Below, in pieces: positions 47,655 through 59,414 of a stretch of 64,000 nt of DNA. The stretch comes from Dasypus novemcinctus. Lineage: Eukaryota; Chordata; Mammalia; Cingulata; Dasypodidae. The stretch lies in assembly GCF_030445035.2 (NCBI RefSeq), contig NC_080678.1:115174599-115238598 (forward strand), given 5' to 3'. The translations under genes and the position numbers were made by a program. A model generated the notes under the pieces. The model saw only the letters and a list, made by a program, of their open reading frames with translations. It made no database searches and had not been told where the DNA came from. The stretch's first letter is position 1; every line of letters starts with the position of its first letter.

Positions 47655-48013
47655 TGTTACAGATTGAGTTGTGTCCTCCAAAAGGACATATTCATATCCC
47701 AACCCCCAGTCTCATGAACGTGACCCTATTTGGATACAGGATTTTGAAGATATGATTTCTTAAGATGAGACCAATCTGGATCAGGCTCTGACAGAGAGAA
47801 GAGAGCCATGTGACGGAGGCAGGGATGGAGTTATGCCACCAGCCGGGCAGAACCCTACCGACTTCAGGGGAGCCTGGCTCTGCCAGCAGCACCTGGGTTT
47901 GGACTTCAAGCCTCCAGACTGTGGGACCAGAAATTCCTGTTGTTTTAAGCCGCCTTCAGCAGCACCACCCATTTTGTGATACTTAAGTTAGGCAGCCCTA
48001 GGGAACTAAGGTG
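47655..48013 (+). mobile_element. MLT1-type solo LTR (ERVL-MaLR)
   Basis: Starts TGTTACAGATTGAGTTGTG. MLT1 landmarks follow in order: GTGACCCTATTTGGATACAGG, AAGATGAGACCAATCTGG, GCCTCCAGACTGTGGGACC and TGTTGTTTTAAGCCGCC. 5-base duplication TCAAC at 47650-47654 and 48014-48018. It lies inside L1 ORF2. Confidence 0.85.
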
Positions 48014-48304
48014 TCAACATCAATGTACAAAAATCAATTGTATTTCTATTAGCAATAAAGTATGTGTAAATCTAAACTAAAAATACAAAACCATTTTCAA
48101 TTGCTCAGAAAAACTAAAAACTTAGATGTAAATCTAATAAAATATAGATGGGACTTGCATGCTGGAAGCTACAAAAAGCTTATGAAAGATATCCAAGAAG
48201 ATCTCAGTAAATGAAGAGACATGCTGTGTTCATAGATGGGAATTTCTCCCCAAAATGATTTATTGGTTTACAACTTTTCCTATCAAAATCCCAGCAAGGG
48301 AAAT

Positions 48305-48755
48305 CAAGGGAATCCAGAAGAGAAAGGAGAGTCTATCACCATGTGACAGTTAAAACAAGGCCCAACGATAGCTAGGAGTGAGCCCGGAATGCCACAGCCT
48401 TAAGGGAGAAAGCGTCTCCTTGTTGACACCGTGGTTTTGGACTTCTCCTAGCCTCGAAATCACAGTTAACCTGATGAGGCTGACTGCTAACAAGTTCTGT
48501 CCCACCTTATGCCCTGTTCTTTTGGTGATGATTTCACTTCTGTCAGAAGCTGTCCCCTCCAAAGCAAACATGCAATAGAAGAAACAGATCTCAGCAACGG
48601 CACAAGACCCACTCAAGCATACTCAGCTATTGCCTTGTTATACACACAGAACCAGCAGAGCTGAGATTTTACTTGGTACATGTGGCTCGGTGGGTCCACA
48701 CTAGAAAAGGTTGTTTCATGGTTTGAGGATGCTGTTAATATCTAGCTATGCTCAG
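48305..48755. other. No recognised feature
   Basis: Unassigned sequence between the L1 end and an L1 3' UTR scrap. Confidence 0.35.
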
Positions 48756-48756
48756 A

Positions 48757-48900
48757 GATGTAGCCACCAAGTGCAATTAATGTCCCATGATGATGGAGGA
48801 GCTTGTTGTTATGGGAGGAGTGGGGCGAGGGGGGTGGGGGGTATAGGTGACCTCAAATTTTTTTTAATGTAACAACAACAAAAAAAAGACAAAGAAAAAA
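48757..48900 (+). mobile_element. Short xenarthran L1 3' UTR fragment
   Basis: ATGATGGAGGAGCTTGTTG, ATGGGAGGAGTGGGG and an A-rich tail match the 3' UTR family at 17500-18010. Confidence 0.65.
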
Positions 48901-49720
48901 ATACATATATAGCTATGCAGCTGAAGTGAAGATACTTCAGTCTCCTTTCCAAGAATGGCTTCCAACAAGACATCATGGATTAAAATGGACTGTTCCTAAA
49001 AGCAGGCTATCACAATTTTTCAATGGAAGGCTCAGCTTAATCACAGCCACAGGAGCCCAAGTTCAGGAGGCCCAAATCCCCGGCTCTGCCCACTTTATAT
49101 TTTGAATCCCAGACAGAAGAGATGCTGGCCCTACCTGCAGGCCCCATTCTGGCATCCGGGCTGCTGAGCATCTCTTCTTGTAGGTCGGCCTGGGAGGGCC
49201 TCCTTGGGAACTCCCAGGCCAGGCCCTGCACCTCGTGAGACTGATCAATGCTCTTTCATTCTGACGGCCCTTGGGATTTCTCTTCTGACCCTGTGAGAGA
49301 TGTGAAACAAGATGTTTTTAAGCAGCAGGTGGGCATTCTGTATAAAAATAAGGTCAGGGTGCCAGGAAACAAGGGCTCTGGTCTCCTTCACCTTGGGAAT
49401 GCTCCTGGGAACGTTTCTTCTTCTTTGTGGCCAGCACTCATGCCATTCAGTGGAGACATCACCTAGCTGGATGTGAACTGTCAGGGCCTCTTAGAAGAGA
49501 GGATGAAGATTATACCAAGGGTTGTTTAAGTCCAGTTTTCTGGGTTTGAAACCATCCCAACACTTATAATTTGTCTACAAGGCTTTATTTTCTGACTTTT
49601 TGTGTCTATTCCAGAAGCCTTGGCGCTTTGCATTCACATATAACCAAGAGCCATGACCCTCAGTCCTTCTCCAGGCTCCAGCTTGAACCCCAAGAGCTAG
49701 GGGCTTCTGTACATTCTCCA
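48901..49720. other. Unique-looking interval
   Basis: No recognised repeat or exon. Confidence 0.35.
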
Positions 49721-49730
49721 GAAAGTAATG

Positions 49731-50137
49731 AGGGAAGCAGATCTGGCTCAACTGCTGGAGCATCTGCCTACCACATGGGAGGTCCAAGGTTCAAACCCAG
49801 GGCCTCCTGACCTATGTGGTGAGCTGGCCCACATGCAGTGCTGATGCATGCAAGGAGTGCCGTGCCACACAGGGGTGTCCCCCACACGCAAGGAATGCAC
49901 CCTGTAAGGAGAACTGCCCAGCACAAAAAAAAATGCAGCCTGCCCAGGAGTGGTGCCACACACATGAAGAGCTGAGGCAGCAAGATGACACAACAAAAAA
50001 GAGATGCAATTTCCCACTGCCGCCAGATAATGCAAGCGGACACAGAAGAACACACAGCAAATGGACAGAGAGCAGACACCTGGGGGGGGAGCAGGAAGGG
50101 GAGAGAAATAAAATAAAAAAATAAATCTTAAAAAAAA
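49731..50137 (+). mobile_element. DAS SINE, long form
   Basis: Duplication AAAGTAATG at 49722-49730 and 50138-50146. Head GGAAGCAGATCTGGCTCAAC. Confidence 0.9.
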
Positions 50138-50149
50138 AAAGTAATGGGA

Positions 50150-50539
50150 AGGTCCTAAGAGACAAATGATTCCCAGTCTCTAGAACTAGAGTAAATAATG
50201 TCTCACTTATCTGTCACTCATAATGAATTTTTCAGAGTACTTTAAGTATCTGAACTTTTAGAAAAATACTTTGGAGGGAAAATTTCCCCAAATGGATCTC
50301 TTGTTTTGTTATCTTTTTAAATATCAATACATCTAAAAATTTAAATATTTTTAAACAACTTTGATAATTAATCAATCAACACTAGAGCTTCTAAGATGCT
50401 TTGGCCTGGTGCTACAAAGGCACTCAACAGCTCTGGGTTTTTTTTCCAATCACTTTCTAGTGAATTGACTATAACATTTCCAAAGTTCTGAAATGGCTAA
50501 CAGACCACAGAAAGACTTTTCTTTAGGAACCTGCTTGGC
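50150..50539. other. No recognised feature
   Basis: AT-rich, unassigned. A sharp GC increase follows at about 50540. Confidence 0.35.
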
Positions 50540-52629
50540 CTGGCCCAGGGCCGACTGCCGTCTCCCAGCCGAGGTGGGCCGGTCCCGGCAGGTCGGCTGA
50601 GCGCACTGTCATGGTCCACACCGCGGATGGGGCAGCCGCGTGCGGGAAGGGGGACAGCCGCACACAGCAAGGGGCGCCTGTGAGGCTGGAGGGCAGGAGG
50701 GCTGATCCCTGGGGCGAGGGACTAGGCGGGTGGGGGCTCGCGGGGACTGGGGCACCCAGCAGGGGCTGGTTTCTGGAGCCCAGGCTGCTTGCACAGATGC
50801 TTTCCCCACCTGGTACATCACCAAGGACTCATGCATCTTACACTTCAAACCCACGTGCAACAATCAAGGTGTCAGGGAGAAAAAGCAAGGCTGGGGCAGG
50901 GCAGGGGCAGCGCGCATGCCCCAGGGCCCTTCCAGGCCTGCTACTGGCTGCACCCTAGACAAGACAGCTGGCGCAGGGGGAGGAGCGTTTGGGGGATATC
51001 GGGGGCCTCGGCCTCTCTCTCAGCCCCCCAGGGAAAAGGCAGGCTGTGGGTAAACATGGCCTCACGGCTCTGCTCCCCCAGAAGCAGGGTCAAAGGCTGC
51101 CGGTGGGGGGGGCAGTAAGGGGTGAGAGGTGTCCCAGCGGTTCTGGAAGATGCAGGTGACCTAAGGACGGGGGATAGGCTCACGGACCTCGCAGAGCAGA
51201 GGAAGCCAGTCCCCAGGGTCCCCAAGGGCTGCCAAGGGCTGCCAAGGTCCCCAAGGACCCCCACGGCAGCACAGGCAAGGAGGCAGCCAGGGCTCGGCAG
51301 GACCCTGCAGAGGCAGGAGGCCGGTTCCCTCGGGTGCAGGCTCAAGGATGGGGCCAGGCCGTGGGACCACCGGTCAGCCAGCGTCCACCACCCCCAGGCA
51401 GGAGCAGGTGGTGCAGCCCCTGGAGAAACCGAGTCGAAGAGGAGTCAGCTCCCTGAGGACAGAGGGACAGGAGCTCTCTGAGGGCCGCATGCCATCGTGC
51501 ACGCCGTGGTCCAGCTCCCCATTCCTGCAGGGACACCCCCTCCCCATCCCGCCGAGCTGCGCTCCTGCCGATCACCCCACAGCCCACAGCGGGCAGGGCG
51601 GGGCGCTCTGAGCCGTCCACTCCTGCCCGACACAGGGACGGTGCCCAGCTCTTGGGGCACTGGCACAGCAGGAACAAAACGAATGAAACACTTAGTGAGT
51701 CCCAGAAACCGCCCCGGTGCCCCCCTCACTCCGCCAAGCCCTTCCGGGCCCCACTGTGCCCAGGGGCTCTGTGCACCCCGCTGCTGTGGGGTCCCTGCCT
51801 CTCCGTGTGAGCCCCAACCTCAGGCCACAGCTTCTCCCTATGGTGAAGAGGGAGGAAGACGCTGCCTGCAGGGCCTCGGGCGCTGGGCCTTTCCCCAGGG
51901 CCCAGCCCCCTGGGTGGGTGGCTGTGGGTGGGAAGGTGTGCCCCACAGGTGGGGGTGGGACCCAGGGGCCACCAGCCAATCTCAGGGGCTGCACGGAGCA
52001 CCCTCGCCCCGGAGCGCCCCAAGATGGGGCAGCGCGGGCTCGGCACCCACTGCGGCTTCAGGCAGCTGCCGCCTTCCAGAGACATGGCCCCTTTGGACAC
52101 CTGCCCCCAGGGGACACCCAGGCACCCTCCTTCCACCTGCTGACTGCCAAGAGACCTTGTCCAGTGTCCTGCACTGCCCAGCGGGCGCTGTGGGTCCCCA
52201 GGACCACCTGGAAGGCCCTTGTTCGCCACAGCAACTGTGCAATGCCGCAGGAGGGGAGGGTGCCCCCCGGAGCTGGGACTGCAGGGTGGGATGGACATTC
52301 ACGGGGCGCCCACAGGAGCTTCCTGGGTCCGTGATGAGGGCCCGCCTGCTGTCCACGGAGCACACCCCTCCACGGGACCTGTCTGGGCCGGAGGGCTCCA
52401 CTGGGGAAGTCTGACACAGGACCCGGCCCCCAAGCTCTGAGGCTGGGGTTCCACGGGCTGCAGCAGTCCTGGCACGTGGGGGCAGGAGTGCCAGGGCATG
52501 GCCCTGAGGCTGGGCCTTCTGGAAGCCACGGGACTTGGGCTGGGCAGCCTCCACCTTGGGGGCCCATGGAGGCCGCTCTGTGCCCAAGGGTGATTTTGTC
52601 TCTGGGCCAGAGGGTGCCATTAAAAGGAC

Positions 52630-52750
52630 ATGAGACTTACGGTCAGCCACCCCTGGCTGAGTCTGAGCTCTTGATTTGGGAGGCAGACACCCGCTGTGGC
52701 TGGCCTCTGGGAGCCTCGGTCTCCCCATCATAAAATGGGACTCAATGTTC
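52630..52750 (+). repeat. MIR SINE fragment
   Basis: Sense MIR: CTGAGTCTGAGCTCTTGATTT, then CCTCGGTCTCCCCATCATAAAATGGG. Confidence 0.65.
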
Positions 52751-53190
52751 TGTTATGGGTTGAACGGCGGCTCCCAAAAGCACTTGCTTGAGTCCAAACC
52801 CCTGAACCTCTGACGGCCCTTGGGATGGGCCCTAATCCAGTACAACCAGTGTCCTTACAAGGAGAGAGGACTGGATGTGGCTCGGTGGTTGAGCACCTGC
52901 TTCCCATGTATGAGGTTCTGGGTTCGATCCCCGATACCTCAAAAAAAAGGAGGAGGAGACACACAGAGAGACAGAGGGGAGAAGGCTACAGGGCAGCCAA
53001 GGTGGGATGCCCTGGCTTGGCAGCCTGCCCCTGCCAGAAGCCGGCAGAGGGGTGTGGGAAGTCTCCCCTGCAGGCCCCAGAGGGAGCCTGGCCAGGTCTG
53101 GATTCTGGACTCGGGGCCTGCGGGAATCCTCTTCTGTCGTTTAAGCCCCAGCCTGTGGTGCTTGGTCGTGGCAGCACCAGGAGTTGAAGA
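52751..53190 (+). mobile_element. MLT1-type LTR, interrupted by a SINE
   Basis: Starts TGTTATGGGTTGAACGGCGG, then GGGCCCTAATCCAGTACAACC and TGTCCTTACAAGGAGAGAGG. Resumes after the SINE and ends with GTCGTTTAAGCCCCAGCCTG and GGTCGTGGCAGCACC. Confidence 0.75.
52863..52977 (+). mobile_element. SINE monomer inside MLT1
   Basis: GGATGTGGCTCGGTGGTTGAG head, GGTTCGATCCCC B box (an excellent match to the tRNA B box), A-run and purine-rich end. Confidence 0.85.
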
Positions 53191-53369
53191 TGCTTTCTTC
53201 CCCACAAGGTGGATTTGGGGGCGCGGTTCTCCTGCCACTGTGACAGGGATGGGTAGAGGGTGCCCCCTCCCCAGGGGGAGGCGAGGGCTGAGGACAGTGC
53301 CTTGGCCATGGAGAGGGCTTGCAGCAATGGCTCGGGCCGGAGGTGGGCAGGAGGGAGCGACGGGCCATG

Positions 53370-53480
53370 GAGTCTGACATGTCCCCTTCTCCATGTTACA
53401 GGGAGGGAAACCGAGGCACAGGAGTGTGCAGAGCCCCAGCTGATGTCCCAAATCCTCCTAGGAGCTGGGGTCAGGCTGAG
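53370..53480 (-). repeat. MIR fragment
   Basis: Antisense MIR: TTACAGGGAGGGAAACCGAGGC, then GAGCCCCAGCTGATGTCCC. Confidence 0.55.
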
Positions 53481-55259
53481 GACGTGCACCCAGCAGGACG
53501 GCCAGTCCACTGTCCTTCCGCCGTCTTCGAGCGTGTGGGGGGCTCCTGCTCCGCCCGGCCCCAGGCCTGGCCCCATGCCCACCCTCTGCACCTGCCCCCT
53601 GGGTTCTTCTAGACCTCCAGGAGGGGCTCTGAGCACCACCCTAAGGTGGGGTCACACCCAATACCCACAGCCCCATGCACTCTGGGCACAGCCTCTGCCC
53701 ACCCCACAGAGCAAGGCTTAGAAGCAGCACGGACCTGCTCGAGGTGGCCAGCAAAACAGCAGGGGCCCTGCGGTTCAGTGGTGTGACTCAGGGTGCCCTG
53801 ACACCCCTGAGCTTCCGGGACGGAGCAAGGCTGGTGCCGCTGGGGGCTCTGGTTCCCCGCCATGGGACTTCCCTCGCACGGCAGTGTGCCCAGGGGCCCA
53901 GCAGCGCTCCAGTGCTGTGAGAACTAAGGGAAGCAAGCCCGCCCGCAGCCACACGCCTGGCACCCTGGAGTGGCAGCCCTGTCCAGAGGAGCCTTCCCAA
54001 AGTGCTTGCCCGCAGAGCCGGTTCTTCCTGCCCGCCCACGGGGCAAGGGTTCCCGGAGGAGCGCTGCAGCAGCAGGAGGCTCTGCCGTGCCCCTGCCCAC
54101 CCGGCCGGGCCTGGGACCCACCTCCCTGCCCACATAAACACCAGAGGAGGGCCGTAATCCCGCTTTGCCTCCAGGAGCCAGGCACCACCCCAGCGCAGGC
54201 CCAGGGGTGGCCTGGCTGAGGGACAGCAGCGGTAACTGAAAATGCAGTGTCCTCGGCCATCAGCTGCGAGTCACGGCTGCACCTGCACCAGAGGGGCCGC
54301 ACAGGTGAGTTGCCTCTTCACTCAGGTGCTCAGGAGCTCAGCCATCAGGCGTCTGCCTCCTGCAGGCCGAGGGGATGCCGGTCGCCCCGAACCCCTCCTG
54401 AGCCGCCCTCCATGATCAGCGTCCCAAGGCAGGCAGCAGTAGTGTGAGAAGAGACTGGGGTGCAGGGCTGGGCTGAGCAGGGGGCAGCCACGCCCCAGGG
54501 GTGTCGGGCAGGCAGGGCCCACCAAAGGCTCCTGCCAGACCTGTGAACAAGGCCAAGCTCAGATCCTCTGCCTGCGTGGGTGTGCAGGGACTCAGAAACA
54601 GGCACTGCTGTAGGCTGGCCCAGAGACTGCAGGAAGTGATGCTGAGGAGGCACAGCACAGCGCAGGCTGGAGGGAGCCAGGGAGTGGAGGAGGGCGAGGT
54701 GGCAAACACGCAGGGCTGGGCAGATGAGGGCTGCACTGAAGGTGGGGGTGACGCAGGGTGACGCATGAGAGGTGCAGGGAGCTGGGGAGGGGGAAGGCAC
54801 GCATGGTGAGAGATGGGAGATTGGGGGACAGGCACTCAGGGCGCGAAGAGAAGGGGTGTGGGGGGCAGAGCTGGCATCCCAAGGGCCACGGGAGCTGGGG
54901 AGGCCCAGGACGCCTGGGCGGGCTGAGCGTGGTGGGTGGGCTGAGGCCAGCGAGGAGGCGGGAGGGGGGAGGGGGGAGGGTGAGCAGGGGCCCTGGGGGA
55001 GGAGCAGGGGTGAAGTGGATGGAAACCATGGAAGAGCCCAAGGAAAGCACAGGCGGGTCTCAGCAAGCTCCATGGCCCGGGACAAACGCCCAACACCCAC
55101 CCCCAACAGCACTCCAAAGATGGCCAGGAACAGGGCAGGCCCACAGAGAGACAGCGTCCTGCACTCCCCCCACAGGCCGCCCTGCTGCAGGAAGAGCTCA
55201 GAGAGCGTTAAAGCTCGGAGCCATCCATCTTCACCGGTGAAAGCTGCAAAGTAACTTTT

Positions 55260-55528
55260 CTTTTTAATTTTTTACATTTAATTTTTAATTATTTTTAATA
55301 AAGGTACTTAAAACAAATACATAGTTTTCAGAATCAAAGAACTGTAAAAGCCTTCTAAAGAAAAAGAAATGATATTCCTGTTTTTCCTTAGCGTATCACT
55401 TATTTTTTGAGTGGATGTTGAGAGAAGAGCTGCCATAACCCACTGGGTGGACTGGGGGAGAGGGTAAACTACAGCATAAACTATTATCCATGCGGAGCAG
55501 CAGTGCTCCAAAATGTAGTCACCAAACA
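55260..55528 (-). mobile_element. Small retrocopy containing an L1-antisense segment
   Basis: Perfect 13-base target duplication CAAAGTAACTTTT at 55247-55259 and 55529-55541. The insert is T-rich at its left edge, so it is a minus-strand retrocopy with an A-rich tail. Its 5' part (55430-55528) is antisense to the xenarthran L1 3' UTR (plus-strand GCCATAACCCACTGGGTGG). Its 3' part (55300-55430) is unrelated sequence ending near a TTTATTAAAAATAA signal. No coding frame. Confidence 0.65.
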
Positions 55529-55684
55529 CAAAGTAACTTTTAAGGTAACACAGAGCTCAAGGCAGGGTAAAGGCCAAGGTCACGGGAGGAAAAGGAGAAA
55601 ATGGGTGACAGAGAGGTTTCCATGGACGTCATGTGGGAGGAATGCCGGCCCTGGGCCACAGACAGCGATTAAAACACAGCCCAT

Positions 55685-55935
55685 CTGAGTGTGTGTGTGC
55701 ACACGTGTGTGATGTGTCTGTGTGTGCATGTAGCCCTGTGTACGTGTGTTTCTGTCTGCATATGCGTGTTTGTGTGCCTCTGCATGTATGCACATGTTTG
55801 TGCATGTATATGTGTGGTGAGTGTGTCTCCATGTCTGCATCTAGCACGTGTGTGTATGTCTGCACAACATGTGTGCAGAAGTGCTGGGAAGCATACATGT
55901 TCCATGTCACATGTACGCGTGTGCATGGACTCACA
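55685..55935 (+). repeat. TG-rich decayed microsatellite
   Basis: About 250 bases of TGTG, GCATG and CACACG units on the plus strand. Alternating purine-pyrimidine runs give Z-DNA potential. Cys- and His-rich frames on either strand are translations of this repeat. Confidence 0.8.
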
Positions 55936-55939
55936 CAGC

Positions 55940-57000
55940 AGGCGATCACAAGCACTCTCAGGATAGGGGGGCCTCATCTCTCTCCTGCTCTCTTTCGACT
56001 CCTCTTCTCTTCATTTATCCCTGTTGGCTGTTTCCCACACTTTCTCTGGTGAATATGTATGGCTTTGTCATCAGCATAAGAAAAATGCACGTCCTCCTAA
56101 ACCCAGGGCATGAGGCTTCCGCAGTAGCCCCCTGGGGGAGAGGGAAGGGGGTCCCTGCCCTCGGGGGCTTCCTCGCAGGCTCCTGGAGAAGGGAGACATG
56201 TTCCCACCACTGGGTGTGACCCCAGGAAAGGAGGGGGCCCTGGGCCCAGGGCAGAGGAGATTTGTGCCCTCCTGGGTGGGTGTCAGGAGAGGCTGCATCA
56301 GGCTGCATGCGACAAAGGCCCCTCGACACACCTCTCAACTCTTGATCGTAAGGAACCCAGGAAATCACCTCCGTTCTCTCATGACTGGAAACGTGTTCTG
56401 CCCTGCGTCCTGAGCAGTGCACACACTTTGCCTCTCCTTTCCTCAGACCCCCTAACTTCTCCTCTCCAGCTGGCAGAAGGCAAGGCTCTGCATAGGTGCC
56501 AAGCTGTGCCACCCTGCAGGAGCTGATCTGGGGCAGCCCAGCAGGTCCCCGAGCCAGCCTATCACACACCCTCCCCTCTACTTCGTTATTTCCTCCAAAT
56601 CTTACACTATTCCCCACCCCCAAAGTATTCCTTTCTCTCCCCTTCTGCCCCCAATGCCTTTCAGGCCCACCCTGCCACCTCTTCCAGGAAGCCTCCCTGG
56701 CTCCTCGGGCATCCTCAAGGAATGCACAGCCTCTTCACAAGGCGCACCTTCCACTCTACCCCGCTCAACTCTCAAGGGTGGGGAGTGGCTCCCTGGAGGG
56801 CTGCACGGTGAGGCTTCTGAGCTGGGGTCTCCGTGGACTCCCATGTTCTGAGTTAGATTAATGATGCCTGCCGCAGGCCAGGCCAGGGCAGAGCAGGCGC
56901 AGCTCTGGATCTGCATCCCTCTGGCTCCTCAGTGCCCCTCATTCAACAACTGGCTGGTACTTTGCATTCCTAACCAGATTATTCATTTACTCGTTAAAGA
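55940..57000. other. Mostly unique sequence with an L2-like scrap
   Basis: 56640-56720 (CACCTCTTCCAGGAAGCCTCC) resembles L2. The rest is unassigned, and no exon is supported. Confidence 0.4.
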
Positions 57001-58205
57001 AAAAAATTAGTGTTTACCATGTGCCAGGGTCTTGGAGACACAGTGCCCGCTCCCTGCGTTTACCTTCTTCAGGAACGGGTCATGGGAGGGGATAATGATA
57101 AACAGATCAACAGACAAATGGAAGGTGGTGAGATAGTCTGTGGACAGGCAGTTGGGGTGTTTACATGCAGGGAGGGCTGTTGGAATCTGCTGGCTGGGAC
57201 ATACAACACCTGAGAAGAGGTAGTGGACACAATTCATGGGCAGACGTTAAAAGGGGTAGATAAGATGTATTTGCATTTTTCACCAGTTCTTTAAAAGTAA
57301 ACATTTTTTGCCTCTGAAAATATTCTTTACCAAACACTCTACCCTCCCCACCCCCCAAAATACAGCTACACCATTATCAAATTGAAAATAGGGGCATCTT
57401 TATTTTTACAACATCAAAATGTTTTTTCACATGATCGATAATGGAAGCAGTTCTTGAAGCACCTGTATCACAAGAGGCTGGTACTTAATAAACAGCCTGT
57501 GAAAGTTAAGTGATTTCAAAGGAGCTCTTCATCATTAATTCTAAAACACATAATCAGGATTGAAGTTGAAATATGTATGGGATATCAGTCACTTAGTAAT
57601 CTAGCGGTGGCATTGATAATAATTCACTCTGAAGCAATGGCAGAAGCATCTGGTCTTTCCCATGGTGGAAGCAGGACAAGGCACCTGGCAGGGGAGGGGA
57701 CACGAGCATGTGTCCAGAAGGAGCTCATGGCCGGCAGCACAGAAGAACACTTTATTTAAAAAAAAAAAAAAAAAAGAACAGGATTCATGGCTGAGGAGAG
57801 ATTAAGTGGCCAAGAGAACCTATAGTGACCGGATCAAAACTACCTGATTCCCAAAAACTGTGGAGACAGAAGTGTGGATGTTTGCAGGTTTAGGGAGCCC
57901 CTTGTGAAGATGGGGCCTTATAGAATCCCAGTGAAATTATGAGAGTGTGTTGTCTAAATGCAGCCTTCAAAGGGACCCGGCTTGGCAAGACAATTCTCAA
58001 ATTGCTCCTCAAGTCCCAGCAAGACTTTAATGGCCAAAATTGCTGACTCCTCGGTTAGTTTCATTTAATGATCATCTGGCTCTGCTCTGGGGGCTGGAAG
58101 GAGAATCTGCAGAGGGGGGTCCTGCCTCTCAACACAGCAAGCTCCTTCCCTCCACCCGTCCTGCTCAGAACACCAGGCAGGGTGCAGAAACTGCGCTTAT
58201 ATATC
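57001..58205. other. No recognised gene; poly(A) run at 57757
   Basis: An L2-like antisense start (TACCATGTGCCAGGGTCTTGG, 57016) and an A18 run at about 57758-57775 are the only landmarks. Confidence 0.4.
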
Positions 58206-58209
58206 TGCT

Positions 58210-58410
58210 GTGGGAAATGGGGAGTTAGGGCTTAATGGGTTCAGAGTTTCTAGGGTGTAGAAACGTGTTGGTCACGGATGGTAGGGATGGTAGCACGACA
58301 TTGTGAATGTATTTAATACCACTGAACCCTATACCTGAAAGCAGTTATCTTGGGAAATTTGTTTTATGTATGTCACCCTAATAATTTTTTAGAAAAGAAA
58401 AGCCAAAAAG
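58210..58410 (+). mobile_element. L1 3' UTR fragment
   Basis: GTAGCACGACATTGTGAATG, ACTGAACCCTATACCTG and TGTATGTCACCCTAATAATT match an L1 3' terminus in sense. Confidence 0.55.
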
Positions 58411-58419
58411 CAAACCCAG

Positions 58420-59414
58420 GGTAAAAACTACTGACTTTTAATGATTATGGACCTATTATTTTTGCTTGGAATTTGAGGGTAAAATATCAATCAAATTGAC
58501 TGTTAAAAAAATCTGTTGGATGATATTGAGGAGCTAACGATTCAGTAAATGATTATGACATGGCCAAGATGCAGGAAAAAAACAGATGCAGATGGAAAAG
58601 CCTAATATTTGTGCCCTACAGGCACTGGCAGTTCTGGAATAGTGTCAAAATTTAGAGGTGGACGTGGTAGTAAAGGAGGCACAAAGGAACATGTGCAGAA
58701 CAAAAGAGAACCGAAAAATCAAAGGGCAAATAATTCTTTACCCTGCTACACCTGAAAGATTTCTCCATTAAAGAAACCACACTTTGCTACATTACAGAGG
58801 AGAGCATTCTATAACTGGGAATTGTGTAAACAACCCTAATAGCCAGGCCTACCAAAGGAATCCATAAGTAAAAGGAGTCTCAATTTATACTACATTGCCA
58901 TAGGAAGAAAACAAAAAATGAAAGTGAAAACGGCCATAAACAACCATGAGGCAGAGGAAAACTGAATCACACTCCAAACTAAATTAAATTTCCTCAAAAA
59001 AGCATTTGGGGGTATGAGAAAAATACCTTCAACAGGATTATGAAAATTAAGAACATAAATGGACAGAAGACAGGAGAGAAATGAAGCAAAATTCATTGAA
59101 CTCAGGAAACAAATACGTAAAGTTGACAATATCACATCAGCAATTGAGACTAAATTAAAGATGCCCAAAGAATAATAGAATGAATAAAAATGTAATTAAA
59201 AGCACTGAAGAAGGAATGGAAAACATTCAATAAAATTAAAATAAGGGGAGGGGTTAAAATGAATGGTAGGCAAATAAGTAAAATCCAGTATGCATATTGT
59301 TGGATTCCTTTAAGAAGAAAAACAAAACAACACAGTACAATATTTAAAACTCTAATCCAAGAAAAGTTTTTTTTTCTCCCCAAACTTAAGATCTGAATCC
59401 CAGGGCTCACAGTC
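58420..59414 (+). mobile_element. Old L1/HAL1-like ORF1 fragment
   Basis: Sense, heavily decayed. The 3' part (AATATTTAAAACTCTAATCC near 59340, GGGCTCACAGT near 59404) fits the L1/HAL1 ORF1 region and stops where the retroviral LTR begins. Confidence 0.5.

Larger units (their letters stand above)
44220..48300 (+). mobile_element. Old L1, 5' UTR to ORF2, with four later insertions
   Basis: 5' region from about 44220 (CTGGGCAAGATGGAGTTTCAG), an ORF1-like region at 45180-45720 (TTACCCAATCTGAACAGC; TCATGTCATCAGAGTCCCAG), then ORF2 pieces (CTCCAGACCCAGATGG near 46306; GACACTGAAAAGACATCTGAC near 47297; AATCAATTGTATTTCTATTAGC near 48030). Three SINEs (45796, 46420, 46843) and an MLT1 LTR (47655) are inserted. 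No intact frame. Confidence 0.7.
50540..55245. other. GC-rich plateau with sparse repeats
   Basis: About 4.7 kb of high GC, CpG-containing sequence, nearly free of SINE and L1. Frames of up to 305 codons are open on both strands at once, as expected from composition, and show no domain or repeat of known proteins. Only MIR and MLT1 pieces are recognised. The segment might be flanking or intronic sequence of a gene outside the window, but I cannot support an exon. Confidence 0.45.

Noticed and set aside
4045-50137. Regularly recurring repeats that could suggest an array
   Set aside because: Spacing is irregular, each copy has its own target duplication, and the units are SINEs; no CRISPR-like structure exists.
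51497-52414. 305-codon open frame in the GC-rich plateau
   Set aside because: Overlapping long frames are open on both strands, it lacks domains and typical splice or start context, and its Pro/Gly/Ala-rich content follows base composition.
52863-52977. tRNA-like A and B boxes (GGTTCGATCC)
   Set aside because: SINE head followed by a tail and lying in a repeat; it does not fold into a full tRNA with CCA-ready ends, so it is not a tRNA gene.
54345-55112. 255-codon minus-strand frame
   Set aside because: Pro/Ser-rich low-complexity translation, no domain, and competing frames on the plus strand.
55580-55977. His/Thr- and Cys-rich open frames
   Set aside because: Translations of the TG-rich repeat.
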